Shown here: positions 39,164-52,793 of the stretch, piece by piece
How the letters are laid out: each line of letters begins with the position of its first letter
Numbering within the stretch: position 1 is the first letter of the stretch
Origin: Lepidurus packardi
Lineage: Eukaryota; Arthropoda; Branchiopoda; Notostraca; Triopsidae
Direction of reading: 5' to 3'
Length of the DNA: 64,000 bases
Assembly (NCBI GenBank): GCA_023053545.1
Contig: JAKZAN010000249.1
Span: 1 to 64,000, forward strand
The notes under the pieces: model-generated
The model's input: the letters and a program-made list of their open reading frames with translations, nothing else
What the model was told of the DNA's origin: nothing
Databases searched by the model: none
Program-made: the position numbers and the translations under genes

Positions 39164-41326
39164 AGGATTTATTGAATTCCTTTCTTACTGAATAAATTCC
39201 TTACGGACTGAATTAATTCCTTACGGACTGAATTAAATGCATACGGACTGAATTAATTCATTACGGAATTAATTAATCCATTACGGACTTAATTAATTCC
39301 TTACGTACTGAACTTATTCCTTACGGACTGAATTAATTCCTTACGTACTGAACTTATTCCTTACGGACTGAATTAATTCCTTACGGACTGAATTAATTCC
39401 TTACGGACTGAATTAATTCCTTACAGACTAAATTAATACCTTACGGACTGAATTAATTCTTTAGGATTGATTGAATTCCTTTCTTACGGAATTAATTCCT
39501 TACGGACTGAATGTATTCCTTACGGACTGAATTAATTTCATACGGACTGAATTAATTCATTACGGACTTAATTAATTTATTACGGACTGAATTAATTCCT
39601 TACGTACTGAACTTATTCCTTACGTACTGAATTAATTCCTTACGGACTGAATTAATTCCTTACGGACTGAATTAATTCCTTACAGACTGAATTAATACCT
39701 TACGGACTGAATTAAATCCTTACGGACTGAATTAATCCCTTACGGACTGAATTAATTCCTTACGGACTGAAGTAATTCCTTACTGACTGAATTAATTCCT
39801 TACGGACTGAATTAATTCCTTACGGACTGAATTAATTCATTATGGACTTAATTAATTCCTTACGGACTGAATTAATTCCTTACGGACTGAATTAATTCCT
39901 TACGGACTGAATTAGTTCCTTACGGACTGAATTAATTCTTTAGAATTGATTGAATTCCTTTCTTACTGAATTAATTCCTTACGGACTTAATTAATTTTAT
40001 ACGGACTGAATTAATTCATTACGGACTTAATTAATTTATTACGGACTGAATTAATTCCTTACGTACTGAACTTATTCCTTACGGACTGAATTAATACCTT
40101 ACGGATTGAATTAATTCCTTACGGACTGAATTAATTCCTTACGGACTGAATTAATACCTTACGAACTGAATTAATTCCTTACGGACTGAATTAATTCCTT
40201 ACGGATTGAATTAATTCCTTCGGACTGAATTAATTCCTTACGGACTGAATTAATTCATTACGGACTTAATTAATCGATTTCGGACTGAATTAATTCATTA
40301 CGGACGTAATTAAATCCTTACAGACTGAATTAATTCCTTATGGACTTAATTAATTCAGTAAGGAATGAATTAATTAATTACGGACTGAAATAATTCCTTA
40401 CGGACTGAATTAATTCCTTACGGACTGAATTAATTCCTTACGGACTGAATGAATTCCTTACGGACTAAATTAATTTCATACGGACTGAATTAATTCCTTA
40501 CGGACTGAATTAATTCCTTACGGACTGAATTAATTCCTTACGGACTATTACGGTCTGAATTAATTCCGTTCCGATTTTATTAATTCCTTACGGACTGAAT
40601 TAATTCATTATGGACTTAATTAATTCCGTAAGGAATGAATGAATTAATTACGGACTGAAATAATTCCTTACGGACTGAAATAATTCCTTACGGACTTAAT
40701 TAATTCCTTACGGACTGAATTAATTCCTTACGGACTGAATTAATTCCTTACGGACTGAATTAGTTCCTTACGGACTGAATTAATTCTTTAGAATTGATTG
40801 AATTCCTTTCTTACTGAATTAATTCCTTTCTTACTGAATTAATTCCTTACGGACTGAATTAATTTTATACGGACTGAATTAATTCATTACGGACTTAATT
40901 AATTTATTACGGACTGAATTAATTCCTTACGTACTGAACTTATTCCTTACGGACTGAATTAATTCCTTACGGACTGAATTAATTCCTTACGGACTGAACT
41001 AATTCCTTACGGACTGAATTAATACCTTACGAACTGAATTAATTCCTTACGGACTGAATTAATTCCTTACGGATTGAATTAATTCCTTCGGACTGAATTA
41101 ATTCCTTACGGACTGAATTAATTCATTACGGACTTAATTAATCGATTTCGGACTGAATTAATTCATTACGGACGTAATTAAATCCTTACAGACTGAATTA
41201 ATTCCTTATGGACTTAATTAATTCCGTAAGGAATGAATTAATTAATTACGGACTGAAATAATTCCTTACGGACTGAATTAATTCCTTACGGACTGAATGA
41301 ATTCCTTACGGACTGAATGAATTCCT
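39164..41326 (+). repeat. 2,284-bp HOR, copy 2
   Basis: Differences from copy 1 found by eye: AGGATTTATTG for AGGATTGATTG at the first marker, GAATGTATTCC near 39,512 for GAATGAATTCC, and GGACTTAATTAATTTTAT near 39,983 for GGACTGAATT. The marker change anticipates the form that dominates the right domain. Confidence 0.88.
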
Positions 41327-43735
41327 TACGGACTGAATTAATTTCATACGGACTGAATTAATTCCTTACGGACTGAATTAATTCCTTACGGACTGAATTA
41401 ATTCCTTACGGACTATTACGGTCTGAATTAATTCCGTAACGATTTTATTAATTCCTTACGGACTGAATTAATTCATTATGGACTTAATTAATTCCGTAAG
41501 GAATGAATGAATTAATTACGGACTGAAATAATTCCTTACGGACTGAATTAATTCCTTACGGACTGAATTAATTCCTTACGGACTGAATTAATTCCTTACG
41601 GACTGAAATAATTCCTTACGGACTGAATTAATTCCTTACGGACTGAATTTATTCCTTACGGACTGAATTAATTCCTTACGGACTGAATTAGTTCCTTACG
41701 GACTGAATTAATTCTTTAGAATTGATTGAATTCCTTTCTTACTGAATTAATTCCTTACGGACTGAATTAATTTTATACGGACTGAATTAATTCATTACGG
41801 ACTTAATTAATTTATTACGGACTGAATTAATTCCTTACGTACTGAACTTATTCCTTACGGACTTAATTAATTCCTTACGGACTGAATTAATTCCTTACGG
41901 ACTGAATTAATTCCTTACGGACTGAAATAATTCCTTACGGACTGAATTAATTCCTTACGGACTGAATTTATTCCTTACGGACTGAATTAATTCCTTACGG
42001 ACTGAATTAATTCCTTACGGACTGAATTAATTCATTACGGACTTAATTAATCGATTTCGGACTGAATTAATTCTTTACGGACTTAATTAAATCCTTACAG
42101 ACTGAATTAATTCCTTATGGACTGAATTAATTCCTTACGGACTGAATTAATTCCTTACGGACTATAACGGTCTGAATTAATTCCGTACCGATTTTATTAA
42201 TTCCTTACGGACTGAATTAATTCATTATGGACTTAATTAATTCCGTAAGGAATGAATGAATTAATTACGGACTGAAATAATTCCTTACGGACTGAAATAA
42301 TTCCTTACGGACTTAACTAATTCCTTACGGACTGAATTAATTCCTTACGGACTGAATTAATTCCTTACGGACTGAATTAGTTAATTACGGAGTGAATTAA
42401 TTCTTTAGAATTGATTGAATTCCTTTCTTACTGAATTAATTCCTTACGGACTGAATTAATTTTATACGGACTGAATTAATTCATTACGGACTTAATTAAT
42501 TTGTTACGGACTGAATTAATTCCTTACGTACTGAACTTATTCCTTACGGATTGAATTAATTCCTTACGGACTGAATTAATTCCTTACGGACTGAACTAAT
42601 TCCTTACGGACTGAATTAATACCTTACGAACTGAATTAATTCCTTACGGACTGAATTAATTCCTTACGGATTGAATTAATTCCTTCGGACTGAATTAATT
42701 CCTTACGGACTGAATTAATTCATTACGGACTTATTAATCGATTTCGGACTGAATTAATTCATTACGGACGTAATTAAATCCTTACAGACTGAATTAATTC
42801 CTTATGGACTTAATTAATTCCGTAAGGAATGAATTAATTAATTACGGACTGAAATAATTCCTTACGGACTGAATTAATTCCTTACGGACTGAATTAATTC
42901 CTTACGGACTGAATGAATTCCTTACGGACTGAATTAATTTCATACGGACTGAATTAATTCCTTACGGACTGAATTAATTCATTATGGACTTAATTAATTC
43001 CGTAAGGAATGAATGAATTAATTACGGACTGAAATAATTCCTTACGGACTGAATTAATTCCTTACGGACTTAATTAATTCCTTACGGACTGAATTAATTC
43101 CTTACGGACTGAATTAATTCCTTACGGACTGAATTAGTTCCTTACGGACTGAATTAATTCTTTAGAATTGATTGAATTCCTTTCTTACTGAATTAATTCC
43201 TTACGGACTGAATTAATTTTATACGGACTGAATTAATTTTATACGGACTGAATTAATTCATTACGGAATTAATTAATTTATTACGGACTGAATTAATTCC
43301 TTACGTACTGAACTTATTCCTTACGGACTGAATTAATTCCTTACGGACTGAATTAATTCCTTACGGACTGAATTAATTCCTTACGGACTGAATTAATACC
43401 TTACGAACTGAATTAATTCCTTACGGACTGAATTAATTCCTTACGGATTGAATTAATTCCTTCGGACTGAATTAATTCCTTACGGACTGAATTAATTCAT
43501 TACGGACTTAATTAATCGATTTCGGACTGAATTAATTCATTACGGACGTAATTAAATCCTTACAGACTGAATTAATTCCTTATGGACTTAATTAATTCCG
43601 TAAGGAATGAATTAATTAATTACGGACTGAAATAATTCCTTACGGACTGAATTAATTCCTTACGGACTGAATTAATTCCTTACGGACTGAATGAATTCCT
43701 TACGGACTGAATTAATTTCATACGGACTGAATTAA
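41327..43735 (+). repeat. Diverged 0.7-0.9-kb units of the AGAATTG sub-family
   Basis: Markers at 41,718, 42,407 and 43,164 delimit units of 928 (from 40,790), 689 and 757 bp, which share TTTTATACGG, TTTATTACGG or TTTGTTACGG, CGATTTCGG and the cassette, but differ by missing or added monomers. Private changes include ACTATAACGG near 42,162, GGAGTGAATT near 42,390, a 2-bp deletion (CTTATTAATCG) near 42,730, and a doubled TTTTATACGG monomer near 43,217-43,245. Confidence 0.72.
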
Positions 43736-44281
43736 TTCATTACGGATTTAATTAATTTATTACGGACTGAATTATTTCCTTACGGACTGAATTAATTCCT
43801 TACGGACTGAATTAATTCCTTACGGACTGAATTAATACCTTACGGACTGAATTAATTCCTTACGGACTGAATTAATTCCTTACGGACTGAATTAATTCCT
43901 TAATTAATTCCTTACGGACTGAATTAATTCATTAATTAATTCCTTACGGACTGAAGTAATTTCATACGGACTGAATTAATTCATTTCGGACTGAATTAGT
44001 CGATTACGGACTGAATTAATAACTTACGGACTGAATTAAATCCTTACGGACTGAATTAATTCCTTACGGACTGAATTAGTTCCTTACGGACTGAATTAAT
44101 TCCTTTCGGACTTAATTAGTTCCTTACGGACTGAATTAATTCCTTACGGACTGAATTAATTCCTTATGGACTTAATTAATTCCGTAAGGAATGAATTAAT
44201 TAATTAAGTACGGACTGAAATAATTCCTTACGGACTGAATTAATTCCTTACGGACTGAATTAATTCCTTACGGATTGAATT
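43736..44281 (+). repeat. Middle/right junction with irregular monomers
   Basis: Here the middle vocabulary gives way to TTAATTAATTCC truncated monomers (near 43,893 and 43,932), GAAGTAATTTCAT, and the first TAGTCGATTACGG (near 43,997). No non-satellite base is visible at the change. Confidence 0.65.
44206..44209 (+). repeat. 4-bp insertion in cassette
   Basis: After the monomer AAGGAATGAATTAATTAATT (44,186-44,205) four bases, AAGT, precede the next ACGGACTG. Alignment could shift by a base or two. All other cassettes I compared run directly into the next monomer, so this is a private event and a useful landmark. Confidence 0.8.
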
Positions 44282-44909
44282 AATACCTTACGGACTGAAT
44301 TAAATCCTTACGGACTTAACTAATTCCTTACGGACTTAATTATTTCCTTACGGACTTAATTAATTCCTTACGGACTTAATTAATTCCTTACGGACTAAAT
44401 TAATTCCTTACGGACTGAATTAATTCATTACGGACTGAATTAATTCCTTACGGACTGAATTAATTCCTTACGGACCTAATTAATTCCTTACGGACGGAAT
44501 TAATTCTTTACGGATTTAATTAATTCCTTACGGACTGAATTAATTCCTTACGGACTGAATTAATTCATTATGGACTTAATTAATTCCGTAAGGAATGAAT
44601 GAATTAATTACGGACTGAATTAATTCCTTACGGACTGAATTAATACCTTACGGACTGAATTAAATCCTTACGGACTGAATTAATTCCTTACGTACTTAAT
44701 TAATTCCTTACGGACTGAATTAATTCCGTACGGATTTAATTAATTCCTTACGGACTGAATTAATTCCTTACGGACTGAATTAATTCATTATGGACTTAAT
44801 TAATTCCGTAAGGAATGAATGAATTAATCACGGATTGAAATAATTCCTTACGGACTGAATTAATTCCTTACGGACTGAATTATTTCCTTACGGACTGAAT
44901 TAATTCTTT

Positions 44910-44948
44910 AGGATTTATTGAATTCCGTTCTTACTGAATGAATTCCTT
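44910..44948 (+). repeat. 39-bp marker, TTATTG/CCGTTC form
   Basis: A right-domain variant, AGGATTTATTGAATTCCGTT then CTTACTGAATG... Copies begin at 44,910, 46,433, 47,956, 50,330, 55,202, 56,351, 58,937, 60,044 and 61,406. A possible intermediate at 39,164 has TTATTG but retains CCTTTC. From 50.3 kb on, most CCGTTC copies are followed 238-239 bp later by an ordinary T-type marker (50,569, 55,441, 56,590, 59,175, 60,283, 61,645). Confidence 0.88.
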
Positions 44949-46130
44949 ACGGACTGAATTAATTTCATACGGACTGAATTAATTCATTTCGGACTTAATT
45001 AGTCGATTACGGACTGAATTAATACCTTACGGATTGAATTAATTCCTTACGGACTGAATTAGTTCCTTACGGACTGAATTAATTCCTTTCGGACTTAATT
45101 AGTTCCTTACGGACTGAATTAATTCCTTACGGACTGAATTATTTCCTTACGGACTGAATTAATTCCTTACCGACTAAATTAATTCCTTAATTAATTCCTT
45201 ACGGACTGAATTAATTTCATACGGACTGAATTAATTCATTTCGGACTTAATTAGTCGATTACGGACTGAATTAATTCCTTACGTAATGAACTTATTCCTT
45301 ACGGACTGCATTAATTAATTACGGACTGAATTAATTCCTTACGGACTGAATTAATTCCTTACGGACTGAATTAGTTCCTTACGTACTTAATTAATTCCTT
45401 ACGGACTGAATTTATTCCTTACGTACTTAATTAATTCCTTACGGTCTGAATTAATTCCGTAGTGATTTTATTAATTCCTTGCGGACTGAATTAATTCATT
45501 ACGGACTTAATTAATCCATTACGGACTGAATTATTTCCTTACGGACTGAATTAATTCCTTACGGACTGAATTATTTCATTAATTAATTCCTTACGGACTG
45601 AATTAGTTTCATACGGACTGAATTAATTACTTACGGACTGAATTATTTCCTTACGTACTGAATTATTTCCTTACGGACTGAATTAATTCCTTACGGATTG
45701 AATTAATACCTTACGGACTGAATTAAATCCTTACGGACTTAACTAATTCCTTACGGACTTAATTATTTCCTTACGGACTTAATTAATTCCTTACGGACTT
45801 AATTAATTCCTTACGGACTAAATTAATTCCTTACGGACTGAATTAATTCATTACGGACTGAATTAATTCCTTACGGACTGAATTAATTCCTTACGGACCT
45901 AATTAATTCCTTACGGACGGAATTAATTCTTTACGGATTTAATTAATTCCTTACGGACTGAATTAATTCCTTACGGACTGAATTAATTCATTATGGACTT
46001 AATTAATTCCGTAAGGAATGAATGAATTAATTACGGACTGAATTAATTCCTTACGGACTGAATTAATACCGTACGGATTTAATTAATTCCTTACGGACTG
46101 AATTAATTCCTTACGGACTGAATTAATTCA

Positions 46131-46380
46131 TTATGGACTTAATTAATTCCGTAAGGAATGAATGAATTAATCACGGATTGAAATAATTCCTTACGGACTG
46201 AATTAATTCCTTACGTACTTAATTAATTCCTTACGGACTGAATTAATTCCGTACGGATTTAATTAATTCCTTACGGACTGAATTAATTCCTTACGGACTG
46301 AATTAATTCATTATGGACTTAATTAATTCCGTAAGGAATGAATGAATTAATCACGGATTGAAATAATTCCTTACGGACTG
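46131..46380 (+). repeat. 180-bp local duplication (CATTATGG segment)
   Basis: The landmark TTATGGACTTAATTAATTCC at 46,131 is repeated at 46,311, with matching flanks (CCGTACGGATTTAATT before, AATCACGGATTGAAATAATT after). Nine monomers separate the copies. The corresponding place in the next HOR copy (about 47,696-47,880) does not have this extra segment. Confidence 0.8.
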
Positions 46381-46484
46381 AATTAATTCCTTACGGACTG
46401 AATTATTTCCTTACGGACTGAATTAATTCTTTAGGATTTATTGAATTCCGTTCTTACTGAATGAATTCCTTACGGACTGAATTA

Positions 46485-46844
46485 ATTTCATACGGACTGA
46501 ATTAATTCATTTCGGACTTAATTAGTCGATTACGGACTGAATTAATACCTTACGGATTGAATTAATTCCTTACGGACTGAATTAGTTCCTTACGGACTGA
46601 ATTAATTCCTTTCGGACTTAATTAGTTCCTTACGGACTGAATTAATTCCTTACGGACTGAATTAATTTCATACGGACTGAATTAATTCATTTCGGACTTA
46701 ATTAGTCGATTACGGACTGAATTAATACCTTACGGATTGAATTAATTCCTTACGGACTGAATTAGTTCCTTACGGACTGAATTAATTCCTTTCGGACTTA
46801 ATTAGTTCCTTACGGACTGAATTAATTCCTTACGGACTGAATTA
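46485..46844 (+). repeat. 180-bp local duplication (CATTTCGG segment)
   Basis: A nine-monomer run containing TTTCAT, CATTTCGGACTTAATTAGTC, TAATACC, CGGATTGAATT, TTAGTTCC and CCTTTCGG at 46,485-46,664 repeats directly at 46,665-46,844. The copies look identical. Confidence 0.82.
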
Positions 46845-49800
46845 TTTCCTTACGGACTGAATTAATTCCTTACCGACTAAATTAATTCCTTAATTAATTC
46901 CTTACGGACTGAATTAATTTCATACGGACTGAATTAATTCATTTCGGACTTAATTAGTCGATTACGGACTGAATTAATTCCTTACGTAATGAACTTATTC
47001 CTTACGGACTGCATTAATTAATTACGGACTGAATTAATTCCTTACGGACTGAATTAATTCCTTACGGACTGAATTAGTTCCTTACGTACTTAATTAATTC
47101 CTTACGGACTGAATTTATTCCTTACGTACTTAATTAATTCCTTACGGTCTGAATTAATTCCGTAGTGATTTTATTAATTCCTTGCGGACTGAATTAATTC
47201 ATTACGGACTTAATTAATCCATTACGGACTGAATTATTTCCTTACGGACTGAATTAATTCCTTACGGACTGAATTATTTCATTAATTAATTCCTTACGGA
47301 CTGAATTAATTTCATACGGACTGAATTAATTACTTACGGACTGAATTATTTCCTTACGTACTGAATTATTTCCTTACGGACTGAATTAATTCCTTACGGA
47401 TTGAATTAATACCTTACGGACTGAATTAAATCCTTACGGACTTAACTAATTCCTTACGGACTTAATTATTTCCTTACGGACTTAATTAATTCCTTACGGA
47501 CTTAATTAATTCCTTACGGACTAAATTAATTCCTTACGGACTGAATTAATTCATTACGGACTGAATTAATTCCTTACGGACTGAATTAATTCCTTACGGA
47601 CCTAATTAATTCCTTACGGACGGAATTAATTCTTTACGGATTTAATTAATTCCTTACGGACTGAATTAATTCCTTACGGACTGAATTAATTCATTATGGA
47701 CTTAATTAATTCCGTAAGGAATGAATGAATTAATTACGGACTGAATTAATTCCTTACGGACTGAATTAATACCGTACGGATTTAATTAATTCCTTACGGA
47801 CTGAATTAATTCCTTACGGACTGAATTAATTCATTATGGACTTAATTAATTCCGTAAGGAATGAATGAATTAATCACGGATTGAAATAATTCCTTACGGA
47901 CTGAATTAATTCCTTACGGACTGAATTATTTCCTTACGGACTGAATTAATTCTTTAGGATTTATTGAATTCCGTTCTTACTGAATGAATTCCTTACGGAC
48001 TGAATTAATTTCATACGGACTGAATTAATTCATTTCGGACTTAATTAGTCGATTACGGACTGAATTAATACCTTACGGACTGAATTAATTCCTTACGGAC
48101 TGAATTAGTTCCTTACGGACTGAATTAATTCCTTTCGGACTTAATTAGTTCCTTACGGACTGAATTAATTCCTTACGGACTGAATTAATTCCTTACGGAC
48201 TGAATTAATTCCTTACCGACTAAATTAATTCCTTAATTAATTCCTTACGGACTGAATTAATTTCATACGGACTGAATTAATTCATTTCGGACTTAATTAG
48301 TCGATTACGGACTGAATTAATTCCTTACGTAATGAACTTATTCCTTACGGACTGAATTAATTCCTTACGGACTGAATTAATTCCTTACGGACTGAATTAA
48401 TTCCTTACGGACTGAATTAGATCCTTACGTACTTAATTAATTCCTTACGGACTGAATTTATTCCTTTCGGACTTAATTAATTCCTTACGTACTTAATTAA
48501 TTCCTTACGGTCTGAATTAATTCCGTAGTGATTTTATTAATTCCTTGCGGACTAAATTAATTCATTACGGACTTAATTAATCCATTACGGACTGAATTAT
48601 TTCCTTACGAACTGAAGTTATTCCTTACGGACTGAATTAATTCCTTAATTAATTCCTTACGGACTGAATTAATTTCATACGGACTGAATTAATTACTTAC
48701 GGACTGAATTATTTCCTTACGTACTGAATTATTTCCTTACGGAATGAATTAATTCCTTACGGATTGAATTAATACCTTACGGACTGAATTAAATCCTTAC
48801 GGACTTAACTAATTCCTTACGGACTTAATTAATTCCTTCAGGAATTAATTAATTCCTTACGGACTTAATTAATTCCTTACATACTAAATTAATTCCTTAC
48901 GGACTGAATTAATTCATTACGGACTGAATTAATTCCTTACGGACTGAATTAATTCCTTACGGACCTAATTAATTCCTTACGGACGGAATTAATTCTTTAC
49001 GGATTTAATTAATTCCTTACGGACTGAATTAATTCCTTACGGACTGAATTAATTCATTATGGACTTAATTAATTCCGTATGGAATGAATGAATTAATTAC
49101 GGACTGAAATAATTCCTTACGGACTGAATTAATTTATTACTAATGAATTAATTCCGTACGGATTTTATTAATTCCTTACGGATTAAATTAATTCATTACG
49201 GACTTAATTAATAAATTACGGACTGAATTATTTCCTTACGTACTGAAGTTATTCCTTACGGACTGAATTAATTGCTTACGGACTGAATTAATTCCTTACG
49301 GACTGAATTAATACCTTACGGACTGAATTACATCCTTACGGACTGAATTAATTCCTTACGTACTTAATTAATTCCTTACGGACTGAATTAATTCCGTACG
49401 GATTTAATTAATTCCTTACGGACTGAATTAATTCCTTACGGACTGAATTAATTCATTATGGACTTAATTAATTCCGTAAGGAATGAATGAATTAATTACG
49501 GATTGAAATAATTCCTTACGGACTGAATTAATTCCTTACGGACTGAATTATTTCCTTACGGACTGAATTAATTCCTTACGGACTGAATTAATTCCTTACC
49601 GACTAAATTAATTCCTTAATTAATTCCTTACGGACTGAATTAATTTCATACGGACTGAATTAATTCATTTCGGACTTAATTAGTCGATTACGGACTGAAT
49701 TAATTCCTTACGTAATGAACTTATTCCTTACGGACTGAATTAATTCCTTACGGACTGAATTAATTCCTTACGGACTGAATTAATTCCTTACGGACTGAAT

Positions 49801-50706
49801 TAGATCCTTACGTACTTAATTAATTCCTTACGGACTGAATTTATTCCTTTCGGACTTAATTAATTCCTTACGTACTTAATTAATTCCTTACGGTCTGAAT
49901 TAATTCCGTAGTGATTTTATTAATTCCTTGCGGACTAAATTAATTCATTACGGACTTAATTAATAAATTACGGACTGAATTATTTCCTTACGTACTGAAG
50001 TTATTCCTTACGGACTGAATTAATTGCTTACGGACTGAATTAATTCCTTACGGACTGAATTAATACCTTACGGACTGAATTAAATCCTTACGGACTGAAT
50101 TAATTCCTTACGTACTTAATTAATTCCTTACGGACTGAATTAATTCCGTACGGATTTAATTAATTCCTTACGGACTGAATTAATTCCTTACGGACTGAAT
50201 TAATTCATTATGGACTTAATTAATTCCGTAAGGAATGAATGAATTAATTACGGATTGAAATAATTCCTTACGGACTTAATTAATTCCTTACGGACTGAAT
50301 TATTTCCTTACGGACTGAATTAATTCTTTAGGATTTATTGAATTCCGTTCTTACTGAATTAATTCCTTACGGGCTGAATTAAATCGTTACGGACTGAATT
50401 AATTCCTTACGGACTGAATTAATTCCTTACGGACTGAATTAATTCCTTACGGACTGAATTAATTCCATACGGACTTAATTAATTCCTTACGGACTGAATT
50501 AATTATTTACGGACTAAATTAATTCCTTACGGACTGAATTAGTTCCTTACGGACTAAATTAATTCTTTAGGATTGATTGAATTCCTTTCTTACTGAATTA
50601 ATTCATTACGGACTTAGTTAATTTATTACGGACTGAATTAATTCCTTACGTACTGAACTTATTCCTTACGGACTGAATTAATTCCTTACGGACTGAATTA
50701 ATTCCT

Positions 50707-52793
50707 TACGGACTGAATTAATTCCTTACGGACTGAATTAATACATTACTGACTGAATTAAATCCTTACGGACTGAATTAATTCCTTACGGACTGAATTT
50801 ATTCCTTACGGACTGAAATAATTCCTTACGGACTGAATTAATTCCTTACGGACTGAATTAATTCCTTACGGGCTGAATTAATTCCTTACGGACTGAATTA
50901 ATTCCTTAATTAACTCCTTACGGACTGAATTAATTTCATACGGACTGAATTAATTCCTTACGGACTGAATTAATACCTTACGGACTGAATTAAATCCTTA
51001 CGGACTGAATTAATTCCTTACGGATTGAATTTATTCCTTACGGACTGAAATAATTCCTTACGGACTGAAATAATTCCTTACTTACTGAATTAATTCCTTA
51101 CGGGCTGAATTAAATCCTTACAGACTGAATTAATTCCTTATGGACTTAATTAAACCCGTAAGGAATTAATTAATTAATTACGGACTGAATTAATTCCTTA
51201 CGGACTGAATTAATTCCTTACGGACTGAATTAATTCCTTACGGACTGAATTAATTCCTTACGGACTGTATTAATTCCTTAATTAATTCCTTACGGACTGA
51301 ATTAATTTCATACGGACTGAATTAATTTCACACGGACTGAATTAATTCATTTCGGACTTAATTAATCGATTACGGACTGAAATAATTCCTCACGTAATGA
51401 ACTTATTCCTTACGGACTGGATTAATTCCTTACGGACTGAATTAAATCCTTACGGACTGAATGAATTCCTTACGGACTGAATTAATTTCATACGGACTGA
51501 ATTAATTCATTACGGACTGAATTAATTCCTTACGTAATTAATTAATTCCTTACGGACTGAATTAATTCCGTACGGATTTAATTAATTCCTTACGGACTGA
51601 ATTAATTCCTTACGGACTGAATTAATTCATTATGGACTTAATTAATTCCGTAAGGAATGAATGAATTAATTACGGACTGAATTAATTCCTTACGGACTGA
51701 ATTAATTCCTTACGGACTGAATTAATTCCTTACGGACTGAATTAATTCCTTACGGACTGAATTAATTCCTTACGGACTGAATTAATTCCTTACGGACTGA
51801 ATTAATTCCTTACGGACTGAATTAATTCCTTAATTAATTCCTTACGGACTGAATTAATTTCATACGGACTGAATTAATTTCACACGGACTGAATTAATTC
51901 ATTTCGGACTTAATTAATCGATTACGGACTGAAATAATTCCTCACGTAATGAACTTATTCCTTACGGACTGGATTAATTCCTTACGGACTGAATTAAATC
52001 CTTACGGACTGAATTAATTCCTTACGGACTGAATTAATTTCATACGGACTGAATTAATTCATTACGGACCTAATTAATCGATTTCGGACTGAATTAATTC
52101 ATTACGGACTTAATTAAATCCTTACAGACTGAACTAATTCCTTATGGACTTAATTAATTCCGTAAGGAATGAATTAATTAATTACGGACTGAAATAATTC
52201 CTTACGGACTGAATTAATTCCTTACGGACTGAATTAATTCCTTACGGACTGAATTAATTCCTTACGGACTGAATTAATTCCTTACGGACTGAATTAATTC
52301 CTTACGGACTGAATTAATTCCTTACGGACTGAATTAATTCCTTAATTAATTTCATACTTACTGAATTAATTTCACACGGACTGAATTAATTCATTTCGGA
52401 CTTAATTAATCGATTACGGACTGAAATAATTCCTCACGTAATGAACTTATTCCTTACGGACTGGATTAATTCCTTACGGACTGAATTAATTCCTTACGGA
52501 CTGAATTAATTACTTACGGACTGAATTAGTTCCTTACGGACTGAATTAATTCTTTAGGATTGATTGAATTCCTTTCTTACTGAATTAATTCCTTACGAAA
52601 TGAATTAATTTCATACGGACTGAATTAATTCCTTACGGACTGAATTAATTCATTACGGACTTAATTAAATCCTTACAGACTGAATTAATTCCTTATGGAC
52701 TTAATTAATTCCGTAAGGAATGAATTAATTAATTACGGACTGAAATAATTCCTTACGGACTGAATTAATTCCTTACGGACTGAATTAATTCCT
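50707..52793 (+). repeat. 2,087-bp HOR, copy 1
   Basis: Landmarks repeat at offset 2,087: TACATTACTGACTG (50,744 and 52,831) and TAACTCCTTACGG (50,911 and 52,998). Other matched private monomers are TTAAACCCGTAAGG, CGTAATTAATTAATTCC, TTTCATACTTACTG and CCTTACGAAATG. Within it the CCTCACGTAATG...CGGACTGG block occurs three times at roughly half-kilobase intervals. Confidence 0.9.
52104..52203 (+). repeat. Five-monomer cassette, right-domain form
   Basis: ACGGACTTAATTAAATCCTT, ACAGACTGAACTAATTCCTT, ATGGACTTAATTAATTCCGT, AAGGAATGAATTAATTAATT, ACGGACTGAAATAATTCCTT. Only the second monomer differs from the middle form (GAACTAATT against GAGTTAATT). It contains the 11-of-12 GTAA inverted repeat. 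Nearby variants TTAAACCCGTAAGG (51,147, 53,234) and TTAATCCCGTAAGG (57,112, 60,805) alter the left arm. Confidence 0.85.

Larger units (their letters stand above)
31970..43735 (+). repeat. Middle array domain, ~1.3-kb and 2,284-bp HOR family
   Basis: Diagnostic variants are ACTATTACGGTCTG followed by CCGTACCGATTTTATT (near 32,023, 35,274, 36,594, 38,265 and 40,549, with relatives near 41,412 and 42,162), TTTATTACGGACTG monomers, and frequent ACGTACTGAACTTATTCCTT. Markers are sparser than on the left, and from 37,658 most have AGAATTG in place of AGGATTG. The left and right borders are changes in variant vocabulary, not breaks in the 20-bp repeat, so they are accurate to about 100 bp. Confidence 0.8.
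44282..50340 (+). repeat. 1.36-1.70-kb right HOR, four copies
   Basis: The CCGTAGTGATTTTATT monomer, with AGTG at 45,461, 47,164, 48,527 and 49,910, gives spacings of 1,703, 1,363 and 1,383 bp. The CGGACCTAATT monomer (44,471, 45,894, 47,598, 48,960) follows similar spacing (1,423, 1,704, 1,362). The long second interval is explained by two extra local duplications of 180 bp near 46.1-46.8 kb. TAATAAATTACGG appears only in the later copies (near 49,210, 49,961). Confidence 0.82.

Noticed and set aside
46131-46844. 180-bp duplications as alpha-satellite-like or plant 180-bp centromere monomers
   Set aside because: The length is only nine copies of the 20-bp unit, and the sequence consists of the same local monomers; there is no independent 180-bp family.
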